64,000 nt of DNA from Gammaproteobacteria bacterium. Its GTDB lineage: Bacteria; Pseudomonadota; Gammaproteobacteria; Competibacterales; Competibacteraceae. The translations under genes were made by a program, and so were the position numbers. Below, one piece after another: positions 17,571-26,361 of the stretch. The notes beneath the pieces were generated by a model. The model did not search any database, was not told the DNA's origin, and saw only the letters and a program-made list of their open reading frames with translations. The first letter of the stretch is position 1; each line of letters starts with the position of its first letter. The stretch lies in contig JACKNF010000006.1 of assembly GCA_024234995.1 (NCBI GenBank), forward strand, positions 128,003 through 192,002, in the 5' to 3' direction.

Positions 17571-18769
17571 CTTACCACCTATCAGTTTCTCATCACGGGG
17601 CAAACCCGATAGAAGGAAGGTAACGGTTGTTGCATTTGTAGCTTCCGGTGGAGCGCACGCAGACCCCTGGGTGAACCAGGAAACGGCGCTCCGGGCGAGT
17701 TTTCGAAAGGTCCAATGGTGAGGATCGGTCTGTTCTTGCGTCTTTTTTCCAGGGGCGTGGGGTGATCGCGGGCCTCCTCTTGACCGACGCGCACGCACCA
17801 GTACATGGCCAAGGCCATGATCAGCAGCAACCGATCGAGGCCGGTCAGCGGCCTGTAACTGCGTGTCTTCTAATTGAAAACCGCGGCTTTTGAAGTCGGA
17901 GAACATCGGCTCAATGCCCCAGCGACTCGCGTAATCCCGCACGGTCGCCGATTTGGCGGGTCATTCATGGCGATGATCCGGGGTTCCGGTGGGCCCCCCT
18001 CATGCCAAATCGCCAGATTCGTCGCGACCCCTGATTGAATAACCGCACATTGGGCAGATGGCGCTCGGTTTGCCCTGCGGCGAGCACCGGTCGTGGTCAT
18101 GTCTCCAAACCCTGGATCTACATTGAGATTGCCTTTCAATCGTAACCGATAATGCCAACCGGACTGCGCGTGAAGCCACGCGAATAAATCCACCGAGGGA
18201 TAAAAGCGATCCGCTGAAAGCAGCACCTCGGCTCCCGCCGGAGCCACGCGCGAACTTGTTCTAATACCGCTTTCTGGGCCGCAAAACCCAGATTGGCCGG
18301 GCCAGCTTCCACCCGCCAAGCAAGAGGTAAGGCCCGATCGCCGATCCCAAGGCTCACCATCAAAATCGCAAAACGATCCCCAAATCGGTTTGGCCCAGAC
18401 TCAGAATGATCGTCTGTCCCTGCGGGCCCGCCGCGGTTAAGGCTTAGCGCGCCCACGGTTCCAGCACTTCGCTACTCGACAGCAATGGATTTTTTAATAA
18501 CCGGCGCAGCCACTGCTCGCGCATATCTTGCCGTTCGGTCTCCAACGGTAAAAGATTAGCAAGTTCCACAGTATTTGGGGTCTGAGCTTCCAGAATCGCC
18601 CCGACCGCCAAGGCCAATTTCGTAATCACTGTCTTACGCAACCCTGGGTGAGCTGCTCTCAATCCTGCTTCGATTGCTGTCGCCAATTGTCGAACCGTTC
18701 CCATGATCCCCTCATGATGTTCATTAAACTCATAATCCTAGTCTAACTCAGAACTGATAGGTGGTAAGG
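17571..18769 (-). mobile_element. IS4-family insertion sequence, copy 2 (decayed)
   Basis: This has the same 17-bp terminal repeats as copy 1, at 17571-17587 and 18753-18769, in the opposite orientation. The flanks (GTCCCTTGAG and GCTGCTCAAC) do not form a target duplication, which suggests a deletion or rearrangement at one end after insertion. The internal transposase gene is broken by several mutations. Confidence 0.92.
17590..18704 (-). pseudogene. IS4 transposase, inactivated copy
   Basis: The start codon at 18704 and the first 86 residues match copy 1. A CAA-to-TAA change then creates a stop after EVLEPWAR (near 18445). Further single-base losses shift the frame near 18240 (within VRAWLPAGAEV of copy 1), near 18080 and near 17955-17840. 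The remainder is spread over four frames. The A6G run near the 3' end of copy 1 is also present here. Confidence 0.9.
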
Positions 18770-18844
18770 CTGCTCAACACACGATGATGATCGTATCTTC
18801 GCCTCTAGCGACAGGGCCAACGATGTGGATATTATAAATCCGGT

Positions 18845-20275
18845 GTAACTACCTACCCCCGTCATGCCACCGTGACGGGTTGCAGCAAAAATAGCTGCCG
18901 CAGACAGGTAAACACATTCAGCTGTTTGCGGAAGGTGGAAATTGCCGCTTGCAGGCGAGCGTACACTTGAGCGCCCGGCTGGGTACGAAAACATCCACTG
19001 ACCTTTTGTTTCACCTTGGCGGGCCGTAAGTCCCGTTCCGCTTGGTTATTGGTGAACGGGATACCCGGCTCCAAGGCGAAGGCGAGCACCCCACCCTCAT
19101 GTTCCCGCAGCCGGTTGAGCAGGTTACGCCCTTTGGATTGCTTGGGCTTGCCCCGCGGGCTGGGTTGCGGTGGCGGTTCTTCCCCGTCAGCTTGGGCTAG
19201 AATCCGGCGGTAGTGCCCGCGCACGTCGTCAGCCGCCGCCACGGGGCGCGGCCCCTGATGAAGGGTCCACAGCCACTGGTGCAGGTCTTTCGCCCAGCGC
19301 GAGCCGTTTTCCATCAAGTTGTTGAGTTCGCGCAGCAAGTGTGCCCCGCACAACACATGACGCGCCTGCTGGAACTGGAAGTACGGCGACCAACAGTCAT
19401 GCACCGCCGTGCCGTGGAAATCCTTGAGCACCGAGGCCACGCTCGCCAAAGCCTCATTACCCCGCTTAGCGTGAACAAACAAGTGGGTGTGGGTGGCAGT
19501 GGACGCTGTGTGCAGCCAGTGCAGCCGGCCCGCGACGCGCACGCCGGTTTCATCGAAATGTACGGTCTCTTGGGCCAACAGCCGCGCGACGACCTGCTGC
19601 TCGATCGGTTCGGCCAAGGTATAGCCCCGTTCCAACGCCTCCTCGATCGTGGCGCTGTTGAGGTCATACCCGTACAGGTCTTCGAACAACTGGCTGATTT
19701 GTTCCAGTGGCATCTTGTGGTCCACCGACAGTTTCGTGACCAAGGCCCGTACTCCCGCACCGTACTGCACCGCCGCCGTCACCTCAGCAGGGTATTCGCC
19801 ACGCTGCCACACCCCGCAGCACTGGATTTGAACCAGGCGGTGCTCGGTCACTTCCAGTTTCGGTTCCGGCACGTCGAACACTTGCCGACTTGGCATGACC
19901 TCATGGACTTCATCCGGCGAGAAGGCCCGTCCACAGCATCGGCATTGCCTCGGCAGGTGAATTTGAACCTGATCGGGCTGGGCCACGCGCTGGAGGGTGT
20001 TACCTCGGTGCCCGGCTTGCCCACCGTTGGCGCGGTTGCCCGCTTTAGGCAAGCCCGGCTTGGCCGTCTTTTTCTGATACCCGTCGCTGCTCGGCGGCTG
20101 GTGGCTGTTGGTGCTATTCAATCCCAAACGACGACGTGGCTCCGCGTTCTCGGCCTTGAGCCGCTCATTTTCTGCAACAAGCTGCTGGATAATCGCCTTG
20201 AGCGATTTAATGTCGTCAGGAAGGTCTGTCATATGCCCAGTTTAGTTTTTTTGGCGTATGGTGGTAGGTAGTTAC
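18845..20275 (-). mobile_element. IS66-family element (single-ORF, ISBst12-like)
   Basis: The terminal repeats begin GTAACTACCTACC at both ends (18845 onward and, inverted, ending at 20275). They are flanked by a perfect 8-bp duplication AATCCGGT at 18837-18844 and 20276-20283, which is the size expected for IS66. Only the tnpC-type transposase gene is present, with no tnpA or tnpB, as in the ISBst12 subgroup. Confidence 0.95.
18862..20232 (-). CDS. IS66-family transposase (TnpC type)
   Basis: A 456-residue transposase. The order is an N-terminal coiled coil/leucine-zipper (IKSLKAIIQQLVAENERLKAEN), a linker with SSDGYQKK, a zinc-finger (CRCCGRAF), and the catalytic core with D in VHFDETGVR, D in AVHDCWSPYF and E in NNQAERDLRPAK. 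It ends with the usual IS66 C-terminal STFRKQLNVFTCLRQL. The frame is intact and the element has a clean target duplication, so it may still be active. Confidence 0.95.
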   Translation of the reverse strand: MTDLPDDIKSLKAIIQQLVAENERLKAENAEPRRRLGLNSTNSHQPPSSDGYQKKTAKPGLPKAGNRANGGQAGHRGNTLQRVAQPDQVQIHLPRQCRCCGRAFSPDEVHEVMPSRQVFDVPEPKLEVTEHRLVQIQCCGVWQRGEYPAEVTAAVQYGAGVRALVTKLSVDHKMPLEQISQLFEDLYGYDLNSATIEEALERGYTLAEPIEQQVVARLLAQETVHFDETGVRVAGRLHWLHTASTATHTHLFVHAKRGNEALASVASVLKDFHGTAVHDCWSPYFQFQQARHVLCGAHLLRELNNLMENGSRWAKDLHQWLWTLHQGPRPVAAADDVRGHYRRILAQADGEEPPPQPSPRGKPKQSKGRNLLNRLREHEGGVLAFALEPGIPFTNNQAERDLRPAKVKQKVSGCFRTQPGAQVYARLQAAISTFRKQLNVFTCLRQLFLLQPVTVA

Positions 20276-20382
20276 AATCCGGTAATGATTTGCCAATCGG
20301 TCGACCTCTATCTTAAGGAACGGAGTACATCTAGATTTGACTGATGCAGTAACCCTACCCAACAATCAGTGGTGATCCTACG

Positions 20383-22833
20383 GTGCGAATCCTGCGAATC
20401 CTCGGCAAATTCCTCAAGAGTTATCTGATCGGCGTGGGGCTGCTGGCGCATGTCGCGCTAGCTGGTGCGATTCTGTATGGTCTTTCCCAGTCGCAACTGA
20501 CCATCCGGCAACTACTGGTCAAGGCCGCCCAGAAAGGCGGCATCGCATCCCCCACCCTGGTAGAATGGATCGCCCCGCCAGCGCGCTTTACGGACTTCAC
20601 CCTGGATGGCCGCTTGCGCGCCGCTCATCCCCGGATTTTGTTACCCGAACTAGCTCAATGGCCGGGCCGAGGCGCACCGCCACTGATGGCCGAACGCACC
20701 GCGCTGTACAAGCAACGAGGCGTTGCCGACCTGTCGACCTGCAGTGCTGGGGGGATTTTAGGAGCGACCGCTTGCTGGCTGACCTACGGCGAAACCGCAC
20801 AGGCCAAACTGTTGTTGAAAGCAGCGCAGGGATTTTATATTGAAACTCCGACCGTCAATGGTTATGGCAATAGCTGGGCGTTGGCCTTCGCCTACGATTT
20901 TCTACGCCTTTCTCCCGATCTGCCGGCGGCGGACCGGGTGCAGATCGAAATACGCATCGAGACTGCCTTGCGAGAAGCGCTCCGCGCCTTGGATGAATCC
21001 TCGGCCTCGCTCTGGCATGGCCGCAGTTCATTGGCCGCCATCGCTTGGCTATGTGCCGTTGTCCTCGATCCCGGTGATTCCATCGAACGCCAGCAACTTA
21101 TCGCCCGTGCTCAGGGACATTTCCTAGAAACCATTCATGCGCTGGCCCTCACCGAAGGCTGGCCAGAAGGCTATAATTACTGGGTTCAAGAACGGGCCTT
21201 CTTGATCGCCCTAGCGGGTTCCGCGTATTTAAATGGCCTGGAAGACAGCCGCCAAGCGGATCTAGTCCGCAAAGCGTTGCGCCGGGTCGGTTATTGGACG
21301 ATTTACGCCACCCGCCCCGATCAGCGTATCGAAGGGCTGGGCGACGAAGGTTCCCGGGTGGATTTGAAGGACGAAACCCGCCGAGTCATCGACCTGATTA
21401 CCCAAGCTACCCGCGATCCGGTGCTGGCCGGCTATTCACTTTACTTGGAGCACTTGCACGGTGCCGAGAGCTATTACCGGGATTACCGCTGGGGATTCAA
21501 TCTGTTCAACGACCCCACGGTCACACCGGTTGGCGGCGGCGCTCTGGCGGGATTCAACGATTTATTGCCCACCGCCGAACTGTTCGGCCAAGACAGCTTC
21601 AATCTTGCCTATATCCGCTCCGGCTGGTCACCGGATGCCACCTTCATCAGCTTCCGCGCCGGCGATACTTTCACCCATCACGGTCACTACGACGCGGGAC
21701 ATTTCAGCCTGTTCAAAGGCGCGCCGCTGGCGATCAATAGCAGCCCCTACGGTGATTTCTTTGGGCAGAATCGCCTCAACTATGCTATCCGCGGCGTCGC
21801 CAAGAACACGCTGCTGATTCTGCGTCCCGGCGAAAAAGTCCATCCCAACCGCTTTTTCAACGAAAACGTCTCCGATGGCGGGCCACGCATCATCATTCCG
21901 ACGGGCAGCGCCATCAGCAGCATCCAGGATTGGCTAGAGAATCGTAACAAAGGGCTGTATCTGGAAGGCGGTCAGCTGGAGCGCTTTGAACATCGGGAAG
22001 GTGACTACACCTACATCGCCGCTGATTTGACCGCTGCCTACAATAACCCGGATCACGATGAAGGCGGGTGGGGCGGAAAAGTCAAGCGAGTTCAACGTCA
22101 GTTATTGTACCTGGCCAACGAAGATCGGCTGTTGATCCGTGATCGGGTGCGGACCGTCCAAACCGGCTTTGTCAAAAAATGGCTGCTGCATACGGTTGAT
22201 CGGCCTGAAGTGGCTGATCTACGAATCCTCAAAGGTCAGCCCGATAACGGCATTCTGGAAAGCACTAGTGATTTCGCCGAAGTGCGAAACGGACGAGGTT
22301 GGCTAACAGTGCAACGCATCCTGCCGGAAGATGCAATCATGCGCCTAGTCGGCGGCCGGGATTATCAGTATTACGTGGAAACGGATGGCGATGAAACGGA
22401 ACTGAATGGGATCAATTTCGTTAAAGGCTCCAGTGTAAAACCCTGGTTCGATATCGGCTTATGGCGGCTGGAGATTCAACCAGGCGGCTTACGTCAGGGC
22501 GATACGTTCCTGGTGGTGCTAACCCCGGCTCTTAATGCGCCACGTTCAGCCAGAGCCGCGCAGTTGGCGCTGGATCAAGCGGGGAGCGGCGTGGTCACCG
22601 ATGCGTCCGCAACCGTATTCGTAGATACACCCATCGGCGATGAATTGCGGCTGACGATACCCATGACAACACGCACCGTCCGCGTGATCGGGTTACCACC
22701 ACTGGCCCGCGCCTCGTTGCAGATGGAAAATAGGTCAGCGCCCCTGGTTGAAAGCGCCGCCAGCGCCAGCGGAGTCGCGGTCTTCAAGAGCACGGCAAAC
22801 TGGCAGGGGCGACTCGTCTTAAGGTGGCAATAA
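20383..22833 (+). CDS. heparinase II/III-like polysaccharide lyase family protein
   Basis: An 816-residue protein with an N-terminal membrane anchor (LKSYLIGVGLLAHVALAGAILYGL). An alpha-helical toroid follows (residues ~90-400, with YNYWVQERAFLIALAGSAYL), then the heparinase II/III-like beta domain with FISFRAGDTFTHHGHYDAGHFSLFKGAPLAINSSPYG. The conserved histidine and Tyr/Asp cluster (HHGHYDAGHF) fits the metal-binding/catalytic site. Family members cleave or edit uronic-acid-containing polymers. Next to an exopolysaccharide locus it may process the nascent polymer at the periplasmic face. It is convergent with the following minus-strand genes. Substrate is not determinable. Confidence 0.85.
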   Translation: MRILRILGKFLKSYLIGVGLLAHVALAGAILYGLSQSQLTIRQLLVKAAQKGGIASPTLVEWIAPPARFTDFTLDGRLRAAHPRILLPELAQWPGRGAPPLMAERTALYKQRGVADLSTCSAGGILGATACWLTYGETAQAKLLLKAAQGFYIETPTVNGYGNSWALAFAYDFLRLSPDLPAADRVQIEIRIETALREALRALDESSASLWHGRSSLAAIAWLCAVVLDPGDSIERQQLIARAQGHFLETIHALALTEGWPEGYNYWVQERAFLIALAGSAYLNGLEDSRQADLVRKALRRVGYWTIYATRPDQRIEGLGDEGSRVDLKDETRRVIDLITQATRDPVLAGYSLYLEHLHGAESYYRDYRWGFNLFNDPTVTPVGGGALAGFNDLLPTAELFGQDSFNLAYIRSGWSPDATFISFRAGDTFTHHGHYDAGHFSLFKGAPLAINSSPYGDFFGQNRLNYAIRGVAKNTLLILRPGEKVHPNRFFNENVSDGGPRIIIPTGSAISSIQDWLENRNKGLYLEGGQLERFEHREGDYTYIAADLTAAYNNPDHDEGGWGGKVKRVQRQLLYLANEDRLLIRDRVRTVQTGFVKKWLLHTVDRPEVADLRILKGQPDNGILESTSDFAEVRNGRGWLTVQRILPEDAIMRLVGGRDYQYYVETDGDETELNGINFVKGSSVKPWFDIGLWRLEIQPGGLRQGDTFLVVLTPALNAPRSARAAQLALDQAGSGVVTDASATVFVDTPIGDELRLTIPMTTRTVRVIGLPPLARASLQMENRSAPLVESAASASGVAVFKSTANWQGRLVLRWQ

Positions 22834-22842
22834 GATTATGTT

Positions 22843-23021
22843 TTATCGCCAAATCTCCCCTAGCGCGATCTCCAGCTCCGGCAAAGCCAGCGGCGCAAAT
22901 CGAACAATTCTCCTTCCGGCAATTCGATCCGGGCGTCCTCGTCAAAAATGCCGACCTCGCCCATTTGATGATATTCCGCTACCGTGATCCGGTGGCGACG
23001 GGGTTCGATAACCGCATTCAT
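22843..23021 (-). pseudogene. deletion relic of a Uma2-family (DUF820) nuclease gene
   Basis: A good ribosome-binding site (AGGAG) precedes an ATG at 23021. It opens the frame MNAVIEPRRHRITVAEYHQMGEVGIFDEDARIELPEGEL, the usual Uma2 N-terminus (in pieces: RITVAEYHQMGEVGIF, then DARIELPEGEL). After about 40 residues the central catalytic part is gone. In the next frame the sequence resumes as FAPLALPELEIALGEIWR and stop, the usual Uma2 C-terminus. The product is therefore a fused stub without the nuclease core. Uma2 genes are typically multicopy and mobile. It lies 17 bp upstream of the rho stop codon side, on the same strand. Confidence 0.7.
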
Positions 23022-23038
23022 AGATTCACTCCTGTGAC

Positions 23039-24295
23039 TCAGCGCTTCATCGACTCAAAAAAATCCTTATTGGTCTTAGTATTCTTCAATCGCTCCAGCA
23101 GAAACTCCATGGCCTGCAACTCATCCATCGGATGCAGCAGTTTGCGCAGAATCCACATCTTCTGCAGATCGTCTTGATCGGTGAGTAATTCCTCGCGGCG
23201 AGTACCAGAACGATTGATATCGATGGCTGGGAATACCCGCTTCTCGGAAATCCGCCGGTCGAGATGAATTTCCATGTTGCCGGTACCCTTGAATTCCTCA
23301 TAGATCACATCATCCATACGTGAGCCGGTATCAATCAAGGTCGTCGCGAGAATGGTGAGTGAGCCACCTTCCTCAATATTCCGCGCCGCGCCGAAGAAGC
23401 GCTTCGGCTTCTGCAGCGCGTTCGCGTCCACGCCACCGGTCAGCACCTTGCCAGAGGACGGCACCACCGTATTGTAGGCCCGCGCCAGCCGGGTAATGGA
23501 ATCCAGCAGGATCACCACATCACGCTTATGCTCTACCAGCCGTTTGGCCTTGTCCGATACCATTTCCGCTACTTGGACATGGCGGGTTGCCGGTTCATCA
23601 AAGGTGCTAGATACCACCTCGCCCCGCACCGAGCGCTGCATTTCAGTTACTTCTTCCGGCCGCTCATCAATCAACAATACGATCAAATAGCACTCGGGAT
23701 GGTTGGCAGCGATGCTCTGGGCAATGTTTTGCAACATCATGGTCTTGCCCGCCTTAGGCGGTGAGACGATCAAACCGCGCTGGCCCTTGCCAATCGGAGC
23801 AATCAGATCGATCACCCGTGCGGTAATGTCCTCGGTACTGCCGTTGCCACGCTCTAACTGCATGCGCTCGGTGGCGTGCAGCGGCGTCAGGTTCTCAAAC
23901 AGCACTTTATTCTTGGAGGCTTCCGGCGGCTCGAAATTGATGTCGCTGACCTTTAACAGCGCAAAATAGCGCTCACCCTCCTTAGGCGGGCGGATTTTGC
24001 CGCTCACCGTGTCACCGGTGCGCAGGTTGAAGCGGCGGATCTGGCTGGGCGAAACATAGATATCGTCAGGACCGGCCAGATAAGAGCTGTCGGCGGAGCG
24101 CAGGAACCCAAAGCCGTCCTGAAGAATTTCCAGCACCCCATCGCCGTAGATATCCTCACCGTTTTTAGCCAACGACTTGAGAATGGCAAAAATCACATCC
24201 TGTTTTCGGGACCGTGCCGTACCTTCGAGCTTCAGTTCTTGCGCGATGGCGATCAGGTCGGCGGCGGATTTCTTTTTAAGTTCGGTCAGATTCAT
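23039..24295 (-). CDS. rho: transcription termination factor Rho
   Basis: A 418-residue hexameric RNA-dependent ATPase, the standard length. The order is the N-terminal Rho helix-bundle (MNLTELKKKSAADLIAIAQEL), the OB-fold primary RNA-binding domain (GFGFLRSADSSYLAGPDDIYVSPSQIRRF), then the RecA-like core with Walker A SPPKAGKT, Walker B region VVILLDSITRLARAYN and the Q-loop/R-loop KRFFGAARNIEEGGSL. It follows trxA on the same strand, as in many Gammaproteobacteria. Confidence 0.98.
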   Translation of the reverse strand: MNLTELKKKSAADLIAIAQELKLEGTARSRKQDVIFAILKSLAKNGEDIYGDGVLEILQDGFGFLRSADSSYLAGPDDIYVSPSQIRRFNLRTGDTVSGKIRPPKEGERYFALLKVSDINFEPPEASKNKVLFENLTPLHATERMQLERGNGSTEDITARVIDLIAPIGKGQRGLIVSPPKAGKTMMLQNIAQSIAANHPECYLIVLLIDERPEEVTEMQRSVRGEVVSSTFDEPATRHVQVAEMVSDKAKRLVEHKRDVVILLDSITRLARAYNTVVPSSGKVLTGGVDANALQKPKRFFGAARNIEEGGSLTILATTLIDTGSRMDDVIYEEFKGTGNMEIHLDRRISEKRVFPAIDINRSGTRREELLTDQDDLQKMWILRKLLHPMDELQAMEFLLERLKNTKTNKDFFESMKR

Positions 24296-24450
24296 GGAGG
24301 CTTGCTCGAAGCAGATGGGCGCTGAGAGGGCGCGTCCGCGGGGAGGGGGGTCGGGAAATAGGCCGGGGACGGCCAGGTATCACAAGGAACGAGAGCTGAG
24401 GCAATGAAAGCGCTGCGATATAGCAGGCAAAAGCTAACACGGTTGCGAAA

Positions 24451-24476
24451 CGGCGTCTAGCCTGGGGCCGACGCCG
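24451..24476 (-). terminator. possible terminator between trxA and rho
   Basis: Downstream of trxA the minus strand can fold CGGCGTC...GACGCCG, a 7-bp GC stem with a 12-nt loop, followed by a short TTT. The T-tract is weak, so read-through into rho is likely. No other structure is obvious in the 192-bp spacer. Confidence 0.35.
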
Positions 24477-24487
24477 CACCGCGCATC

Positions 24488-24817
24488 TCAGCGCAGATTG
24501 CTGTCAAGGAAAGCAGTCAATTGTGATTTAGACTGCGCACCGACCTTTTGCGCCTCGACATTACCGCCACGGAATAGCATCAGAGTGGGAATGCCACGGA
24601 TGCCATACTTGGGTGGAGTGTTCTGGTTCTCGTCCACATTCAGTTTGCAAATCTTGACACGATCACCGTATTCCGCGGCAATTTCATCCAGGATGGGCGC
24701 AATCATCCGGCAAGGACCACACCATTCCGCCCAATAATCAACCAGGACTGGTTGCTCAGCCTTAAGAACCTCAGCCTCAAAAGTGTCGTCGGTAACATGC
24801 ACGATGTGTTCGCTCAT
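24488..24817 (-). CDS. trxA: thioredoxin 1
   Basis: A 109-residue protein with the redox motif WCGPC at residues 32-36, the conserved Asp27 and the cis-Pro loop GIRGIPTLMLF. The start at 24817 (MSEHIVHVTDD) is chosen because it gives the standard thioredoxin N-terminus and has GGAGAG upstream; the open frame continues 56 codons further but that extension is not thioredoxin-like. It reduces protein disulfides in the cytoplasm. It is divergent from the rhlB-like helicase gene, as in Escherichia coli. Confidence 0.97.
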   Translation of the reverse strand: MSEHIVHVTDDTFEAEVLKAEQPVLVDYWAEWCGPCRMIAPILDEIAAEYGDRVKICKLNVDENQNTPPKYGIRGIPTLMLFRGGNVEAQKVGAQSKSQLTAFLDSNLR

Positions 24818-25074
24818 AGGATAGCTCTCCGATTCAAAAAGTAGGAACAAGGCGGCGGAACAGACTGGAAACAGGTAGGGTACGCAACTGTCAGGCATAC
24901 TTGAAGGAACCGCCACCGGGACGCGTCCGGCGAAAATCAGCAGCGCGCGGCGTTCAACAAGACATATTGTGGCAAAATACTCCACCGGGGCACAAATCTT
25001 TCATTCCTTTTTACACCTGGATAGGCGCTCGTGCCAACCCCCTCACCCTGCTTACTCGGGATAGTCGCACAATC

Positions 25075-26349
25075 ATGCAAAAAGATCATCTCACTCATGT
25101 CCCGTTTTCCTCGCTGAGCCTGACCGACTCGTTACTGGAAAGCCTGGAAGACGCTGGCTTCGTTTATTGTACGCCGATTCAGGCTGCCACACTGCCGCTG
25201 GCGCTCAAAGGTCAAGATATCGCTGGCCAAGCACAGACTGGCACCGGCAAAACGGCGGCGTATGTGTTGGCCGCTCTGCATTACCTGATGGAAACGCCTG
25301 TCGCTGAGAACGCCACCGGGCCTTGGGCCATCGTAATCGCGCCAACGCGGGAACTGGCAGTGCAAATTCACCGTGATGCTGAACTATTAGGCCGTTACAC
25401 AGGCCTCAAATTCGCCGCCGTCTATGGCGGAACAGGTTATGACAGTCAGCGCCGCCAACTGGAAGCGGGCGTCGACGTGCTCATTGGCACCCCCGGACGG
25501 CTCATCGACTATTACAAACAGGGAGTTTATAAGCTCAATCACATCGAAATTGTGATCCTGGATGAGGCCGACCGCATGTTCGACCTAGGTTTCATCACCG
25601 ATATCCGTTATCTGCTGCGTAAGATGCCATCCCCTGACCAGCGCATGAACATGCTGTTCTCAGCCACTTTGAGCAACCGGGTCATGGAGTTGGCTTATGA
25701 GCATATGAATGATCCCCAAGTGGTTCGGATTGAGTCCGAGCATATCACCGCCGAGAAGGTGCGCCAGGCGCTTTACCATGTGTCTGCTCACGATAAGATT
25801 CCGTTGTTGCTGGGAATCATGCGCCAGCAAGATCCAAAACGCACCATGATCTTTGTCAACACCAAGCGGACAGCAGACCGGGTGACCGGCTATCTGTTGG
25901 GTAATGGCTACGATGCCGGCGTATTGTCGGGCGATATTCCACAGAATAAGCGCCTTCAATTGCTACAAGCCTTCCAGCGCGGCGAATTGCCGATTCTAGT
26001 GGCGACCGACGTAGCGGCGCGGGGCCTGCATATTTCAGATGTGACCCACGTCATCAATTTTGATCTACCGCAGGACCGGGAGGATTACGTCCACCGCATT
26101 GGCCGCACCGCCCGCATTGGCGCCAGCGGCGATGCCATCAGCTTTGCCTGCGAGGAATATGTGTACTCGCTACCTGAGATCGAAGATTTCATCGGTCAGA
26201 AGATTCCGGTATTGCCGATTACCGAAGAGCTGCTGCTGGAGTATAAACCGCCTAAACGATTGGAGCGCCACCGCTCTCCCCTATCCGGCGGCGAACCACG
26301 CGGGCGTAGCCGGAACCCCCATCATCGACGGCCGGCCCATCGCGGCTGA
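25075..26349 (+). CDS. rhlB: DEAD-box RNA helicase, RhlB-like
   Basis: A 424-residue protein with all DEAD-box motifs: Q motif (FVYCTPIQ), I (AQTGTGKT), Ia (PTRELA), II (DEAD), III (SAT), IV-VI (VATDVAARGLHISDV, HRIGRTAR). Start 25075 (MQKDHLTHVPFSSLSL) matches the RhlB N-terminus; the frame is open to 24901 but that part overlaps the trxA leader. The C-terminal tail is basic (RHRSPLSGGEPRGRSRN), as in RhlB. RhlB unwinds RNA in the degradosome. Its position divergent from trxA-rho is the classical gammaproteobacterial arrangement. Confidence 0.92.
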   Translation: MQKDHLTHVPFSSLSLTDSLLESLEDAGFVYCTPIQAATLPLALKGQDIAGQAQTGTGKTAAYVLAALHYLMETPVAENATGPWAIVIAPTRELAVQIHRDAELLGRYTGLKFAAVYGGTGYDSQRRQLEAGVDVLIGTPGRLIDYYKQGVYKLNHIEIVILDEADRMFDLGFITDIRYLLRKMPSPDQRMNMLFSATLSNRVMELAYEHMNDPQVVRIESEHITAEKVRQALYHVSAHDKIPLLLGIMRQQDPKRTMIFVNTKRTADRVTGYLLGNGYDAGVLSGDIPQNKRLQLLQAFQRGELPILVATDVAARGLHISDVTHVINFDLPQDREDYVHRIGRTARIGASGDAISFACEEYVYSLPEIEDFIGQKIPVLPITEELLLEYKPPKRLERHRSPLSGGEPRGRSRNPHHRRPAHRG

Positions 26350-26361
26350 AGCGGCGCCACC

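Larger units (their letters stand above)
18770..20382. other. short host remnant split by IS66
   Basis: Once the IS66 element and one copy of its 8-bp duplication are removed, about 170 bp of non-IS sequence is left (18770-18844 joined to 20284-20382). It is open in two frames: minus strand ending VDRLANHYRIYNIHIVGPVARG...IIIVC, and plus strand ending RANDVDIINPVMICQSVDLYLK. Neither has a start codon and I recognise neither. It is probably the tail of a lost gene plus the leader of the heparinase-like gene. Confidence 0.3.

Noticed and set aside
19213..20271. 352-residue plus-strand ORF antisense to the IS66 transposase
   Set aside because: It mirrors a GC-rich transposase gene with clear motifs on the other strand and has no recognisable protein features.
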